NCBI GenBank assembly: GCA_009760855.2
Contig: WPIO01000144.1
Coordinates: 721,501-785,500, forward strand
Reading direction: 5' to 3'
Length of the DNA stretch: 64,000 nt
From: Cristatella mucedo
Lineage: Eukaryota; Bryozoa; Phylactolaemata; Cristatellidae
The stretch's first letter is position 1, and each line of letters opens with the position of its first letter. The notes beneath the pieces were generated by a model. The model ran no database searches, had not been told where the DNA came from, and saw only the letters and a program-made list of their open reading frames with translations. This document shows, one piece after another, positions 60,201-64,000 of the stretch. A program made the translations under genes and the position numbers.

Positions 60201-60711
60201 ACACTAACGAGAGGCTGACAGATAAAATGCAGGGATGTTAAATGGCGTTGGCGCTTCTGTTGCTCTTTTCTTCAGCTGTCGGTTGCTTGTTTGTCGATCC
60301 TTTACTTTACTTCGGGTACTCGTCTAGTTGCAGCTGCTGACTCGATGATCGAGCCTGGTGGAGCGCTTATTTTGCTGCTGGATAAGAAAGAAGTCGCACT
60401 ACAGGTGCTACTTAGGTTCACACTTCAATCGGTAGCCATGCAAATGGCATCCGCCATGCGAACAGTCCCTCACAGAGCCTGAGCTCTTTATTGGCTCCTT
60501 GACAATGCTGAAATGAAAGCATGCCAACTCGCTGAGTGTAAGTGCCTTGAAAAACACTCACACGGACCCAGTCGATGCTTTTAGGAACAGTCGCACTGTT
60601 ATCATTCATTTCGTGACCACAGTTAGAATTGAGCTCTCGATTTGTGCCCCAAATAGAGAGAGAAAAATTGTGGAATTTGTAACAAACAAGCGACATAGTA
60701 GACTAATGTAA

Positions 60712-60966
60712 TGTATCTCCGTCAGTAACTCCACAAAGTCAAAAAGACTATGTGGGTGTTACGCAGGAGAGTTTTGTATAGCCCACTCACAGCCTAAGCG
60801 GCTTTCGGTACGCATTCGGTAGCCAACAGACTTCGTCTCACGCAACAAAGAGAAAGTGGGAAGCATAGCAGAGTTAGAAGAGCAGTTGAGGTAGTGAGTA
60901 GCATAGAAGTAGCAGTTCAGGACCACTGAAAAAGATGTGCCATAGTCGGCAGTTGGAGAGTAGAGA
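60712..60966 (-). mobile_element. LINE2 3' end inserted in unit 3
   Basis: TAATGTAATGTATCTCCGTC tail to CATAGTCGGCAGTTGGAGAGTAG. The empty site is in unit 1 at about 58086-58096 (GACATAGTGAGCTCCTGAC). Short AGAC at both borders may be the target duplication. Confidence 0.85.
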
Positions 60967-61690
60967 CTCCTGACAAGCGGGCGTGTCTCACTTTTTAGTT
61001 TGGCTCTTGTTGGCTCGCCTTTGAAGGCAACCTCTCAAGAAATACGTCAGAACTCTGCCATTTCAAGGGCGAAGTGCAGACGTTCATCCCTGAGGAGTAA
61101 TTCCATGGAAGTCAGCCGACTGGGATTAAGGCGGCTGCTTGCATTACTGAGTGGCATACCAGTGGTCACTGCTCCATCATTTTCCCAGATCTCTGCAAGC
61201 GAATGAGTGCTAAATCATAAACAGCCAAACAAAAACTGCGAAATTCAACGGTTTATCACAAAAGAAACCATGCGGGCAATCTTACGTGCAGGTCTACAGT
61301 AGCGGCTCACACGCTTTATCGGCAAAGTGCTGGATGTCGGCGTGTTGGTGGTTTTCGCACGAGAGCGGTTTGTCGAAGGGGAAATCGGGACGTCTGGGTA
61401 CTGGCTTGTATGTCGGCTGATCGTCACAGGGTCCTGTACTGACCTCGTGCGGCGACGGATCTGTAGAGGCCATCCTGCAGCGGGCTACGTGGTGCCTCGA
61501 TGCGATCCACTCTAATGAAAACATGGGCTCAGGTCGTCCTGACAATGTGCTAACGAAGCATGGACCACGGGATGGGGAATGTCTCAAACTGTTATGAGAT
61601 TGGGTCATTCTCATTCGATGCTTCGCTATAGTTTGAATGGCACAAAATGTATCGCTATCCAATTGAATCCACCGTAAATTACCCGAAAAG

Positions 61691-62299
61691 GTAGTGCCAA
61701 GCTTCAGTTTACATTGAACAATCAAGCGAACGTTTTTGAATGCGTTCTACGTTAACTCAATTCATCCCACATGCGTGATCAATGGAGATGCGTGGCAATA
61801 GCTCCATAATCTCCATCCTGTACAAGACGGCAATTAATGGCAAATTATAATGCATGTTACTGTTGAGTTCTCACGAATAAACAGGACGTCGAAGGGGGCG
61901 CCGGAATGTCGAGTTATGCTGACTCAAATCGGCTGACTGCCACAATGTCCTCCTTTCCAGGCGATGTTGACGACAAAATCTTTTTTTGGCCATTAAAGGA
62001 TCTGTGGAGGCTTTTGAAAAGTAGACCCAGCGTCACCTCGATGCGATCCGAGCTGATGACAACATGAGTGCAGAGCGTCGCACCTTAGCTAAAAAATATC
62101 AACCGGTGGGGTGAGGAATGTCCAGCCTCGTATTGAATTTGACGCATCGAAATCGTTAGGTGGTCCGTAAGCACAGCAGAGTCAAACTCTGAGCCAGCAG
62201 CATTTTTGACGCATGCGAGCAATTTCACAGTGAGGCACAATGCAGAGCCAAATAACGTATGAGCGCTGTTTGTATTTTATAATAAAATCGTATTTCAAC
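61691..62299. other. No gene recognised
   Basis: A partial echo of the tandem unit occurs around 62030-62060 (GCGATCC.A..TGATGACAACATG), too weak to delimit. Confidence 0.4.
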
Positions 62300-62402
62300 A
62301 ACAATAATAACAATAACGATTTGAATACTAATAAAATTAGATGTAATGCCCTCAGACACCTTAATCACTTGCTAGGCAATTTACTTTGCGGCAAAGGAAG
62401 CA
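62300..62402 (-). mobile_element. LINE1 3'-end relic
   Basis: AACAATAATAACAATAACGA tail, then TAATGCCCTCAGACACCTTAAT and GCTAGGCAATTTACTTTGCGGC. Confidence 0.65.
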
Positions 62403-63054
62403 TGATCGAAATCCCACGTCGTTTCTCTAAGCTCCATTCATATGGGCCCGCTACACCGTTCGCCTTGAAGCCACATTCGTGGGTTCATTTTCTTTACCGA
62501 AGCGAGTCGAATTTCAGAAAACGTTATTTCATTTATGGCGCTTACTTGAGCCTACTTTTACTCGACTGCGTCGCGCTTATAGAACGGCCTCAAAAGATAA
62601 GTCGCTGTGCGCCGGGTTGCTCCAGGTTGGGGACTTATAACTGTCACCGGTCACGACCCTGATGAATCAGATTAGTAAATGCAGCCATCGTGCATAGCTA
62701 TCGCATGAATAAATAGCGGGAGGCAGGAAATAAAATATAAAATGAACAAAGTCAGCATGAATCTCGCATGCGTAGTGCGTCAGCCCACATTTGGGTGGGA
62801 GGGGGGCTACTGAGGCTATTTTGCTGCGAGGGGAGCACGCTAGGGCCACGCTTGGGCTCTCGTTTCCGTCGAAGTCGGCCATAAAAGGGTAGACATACGC
62901 CCACCTTCATAGTACAACTATCCTCGCTAGGAGGGTGTCAGGACACGGTGACCACTTTCGCACATGAGATCAAACGTAGCCAATTCACTCCTGACTAACG
63001 TCTGGACATTCCACCGAAAAGACGGCTCTTAAAGGAATGCCTGAAATCCGGTTG
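62403..63054. other. No gene recognised
   Basis: Non-coding; ORFs on both strands without motif. Confidence 0.4.
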
Positions 63055-63170
63055 TAGGACATACCCCTGGACGTTTCACCCTCTGGACATTCCCCCTTGG
63101 TGGAGCCTAGGACATATAGCCCCCACCCCCCCCGACATCCCCCCGAGGTAGGACATTTCCCCCTATGGTT
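63055..63170. repeat. Imperfect repeats of a GGACATTCCCCC motif
   Basis: GGACATACCCC, GGACATTCCCCC, GGACATATAGCCCCC, CGACATCCCCCC and GGACATTTCCCCC follow one another at spacings of about 20-35 bases. Confidence 0.6.
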
Positions 63171-63268
63171 GATGTTCTTTCTACTTTCCTAGTCAGTGCA
63201 TGTGTCGTTGATTTTCTCTCCAAGCTAAGCTTAGCTTTGAGGTTAGAGCAATTTTCCTAGCACTTAAG

Positions 63269-63345
<77 letters not shown>
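63269..63345. repeat. (CT)n microsatellite
   Basis: About 38 uninterrupted CT dinucleotides. Confidence 0.98.
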
Positions 63346-63348
<3 letters not shown>

Positions 63349-63539
63349 TTTCTTTCTGTCTCAGTCACTCTATCTCATCAATTCATCTTTCTTTGGAGCC
63401 TCTTTCTCTTGAGATCGAGAATGGTGAATGTGGCTGATGCACAATTACTGAGAAGCTGTACGTACAGCAATGCCCATGTCTGACAATATCTACAGTGGGC
63501 AGTACAAAATAAGAATACAATGTTTCTGGTTCACACAGG

Positions 63540-63930
63540 AACAACTAGACCACTTTCTAGTCACTTATCCTGGGTTGGGAAGGAAACACGATTCAGCTGA
63601 TGTGGGATATCTTGCTCAAATTTAGCACGTATTAGTACATGAAGAACAATCCATAGGCATAGAGTACATGATGTGAGGAGTATGCTTATTTTTAAACTTA
63701 TTAATTTAAAGCTGGAAGTGGAAATATTCCCTAATGGCAAGCAAGATCCAGAAAAGGAAGAGATTTAAACATGAATGAAAGAGCGTTTGATTCGATAGCT
63801 GCTTGAATAAGAGGCAGTCCGAGTCTGTGAAATGTAACGTGACAAGCCCACAGCTCGTGACAGACTAGCCTGGCTGCAAAGCGTTGCACCCGGTGAAAGC
63901 GTCATGTTTCACAGGCCGGACGATCTGCCA
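63540..63930 (-). mobile_element. LINE1-related fragment, old
   Basis: CACTTTCTAGTCACTTATCC, AGCACGTATTAGTACATGAAG and CAGACTAGCCTGGCTGCAAAG match the 3' UTR and ORF end with many changes. Confidence 0.6.
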
Positions 63931-63954
63931 GTTACAGTTGCCATTGAATACTCG

Positions 63955-64000
63955 CAGCAAGCCGCCTAGGCTTAAAATTGGCTGCATAACACTCTCCTGC
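63955..64000 (+). mobile_element. LINE2 3' end, cut by window edge
   Basis: AAGCCGCCTAGGCTTAAAATTGG and CATAACACTCTCCTGC match AAGCCGCTTAGGCTGTGACTGGG...CTCTCCTGC at 26618-26655; it continues outside the window. Confidence 0.6.

Larger units (their letters stand above)
59475..61690 (+). repeat. Tandem duplication, unit 3
   Basis: Parallel to unit 1 through the SINE, ACTTCAATCGGTAGCCATG and the 700-base terminal segment. It lacks unit 1's LINE1 but carries a LINE2 3' end at 60712-60966 that unit 1 lacks. Confidence 0.8.

Noticed and set aside
63269-63345. CT tract as a regulatory element
   Set aside because: A plain microsatellite; nothing around it supports a role.

Overview
The window is eukaryotic, animal DNA, and almost all of it is repeats. 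I see no bacterial features. The evidence is: spliced exon pieces of an SLC7-type amino-acid transporter, many L2/CR1-like non-LTR retrotransposon copies, tRNA-derived SINEs, a hAT-transposase remnant, a degenerate satellite with a period of about 170 bp, and a decayed Polinton/adintovirus-like DNA virus copy. An aquatic or other non-vertebrate metazoan fits best; I cannot name the species. No complete host gene is visible.

Layout. 0-8.5 kb: two diverged copies of one SLC7 exon (45-175, cut by a retrotransposon; 4126-4276, with good splice sites), among retrotransposons of two families called here LINE1 (TTA-repeat tail, strong 3' stem-loop) and LINE2 (TAATGTA-type tail). The best LINE1 copy (6786-8478) keeps a 486-codon open RT frame. 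9-13 kb: nothing recognisable. 13.2-20.9 kb: a degenerate satellite with a conserved core about every 170 bp, split by a hAT remnant (16.05-17.23 kb) and reversed in orientation near 19.8 kb. 21-42 kb: scattered SINEs and LINE fragments, including a three-level nest at 38.0-40.0 kb. 43.8-48.5 kb: an AT-rich, compact block of virus-like genes, all broken: a hydrophobic protein, an HNH-AP2 nuclease, a PLA2-domain protein, an unknown gene, an adenain-like protease, and a packaging ATPase. 49-56 kb: more LINEs, a satellite fragment and a duplicated SLC7-exon/LINE2 junction. 56.9-61.7 kb: three tandem units of a local duplication, two of them about 2 kb, carrying SINEs and later insertions. 62-64 kb: old LINE fragments and a long CT microsatellite.

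How the parts relate. LINE1 copies are the youngest visible insertions. They interrupt LINE2 copies, the viral block and a tandem unit, and several have target-site duplications. A tRNA-SINE family (32.2 and 40.4 kb) shares the LINE1 3' stem-loop, which suggests LINE1 machinery mobilises it. The viral block has the gene content and opposed, closely packed layout of Polinton/adintovirus-like viruses, but no polymerase, integrase or recognised major capsid gene is in view.
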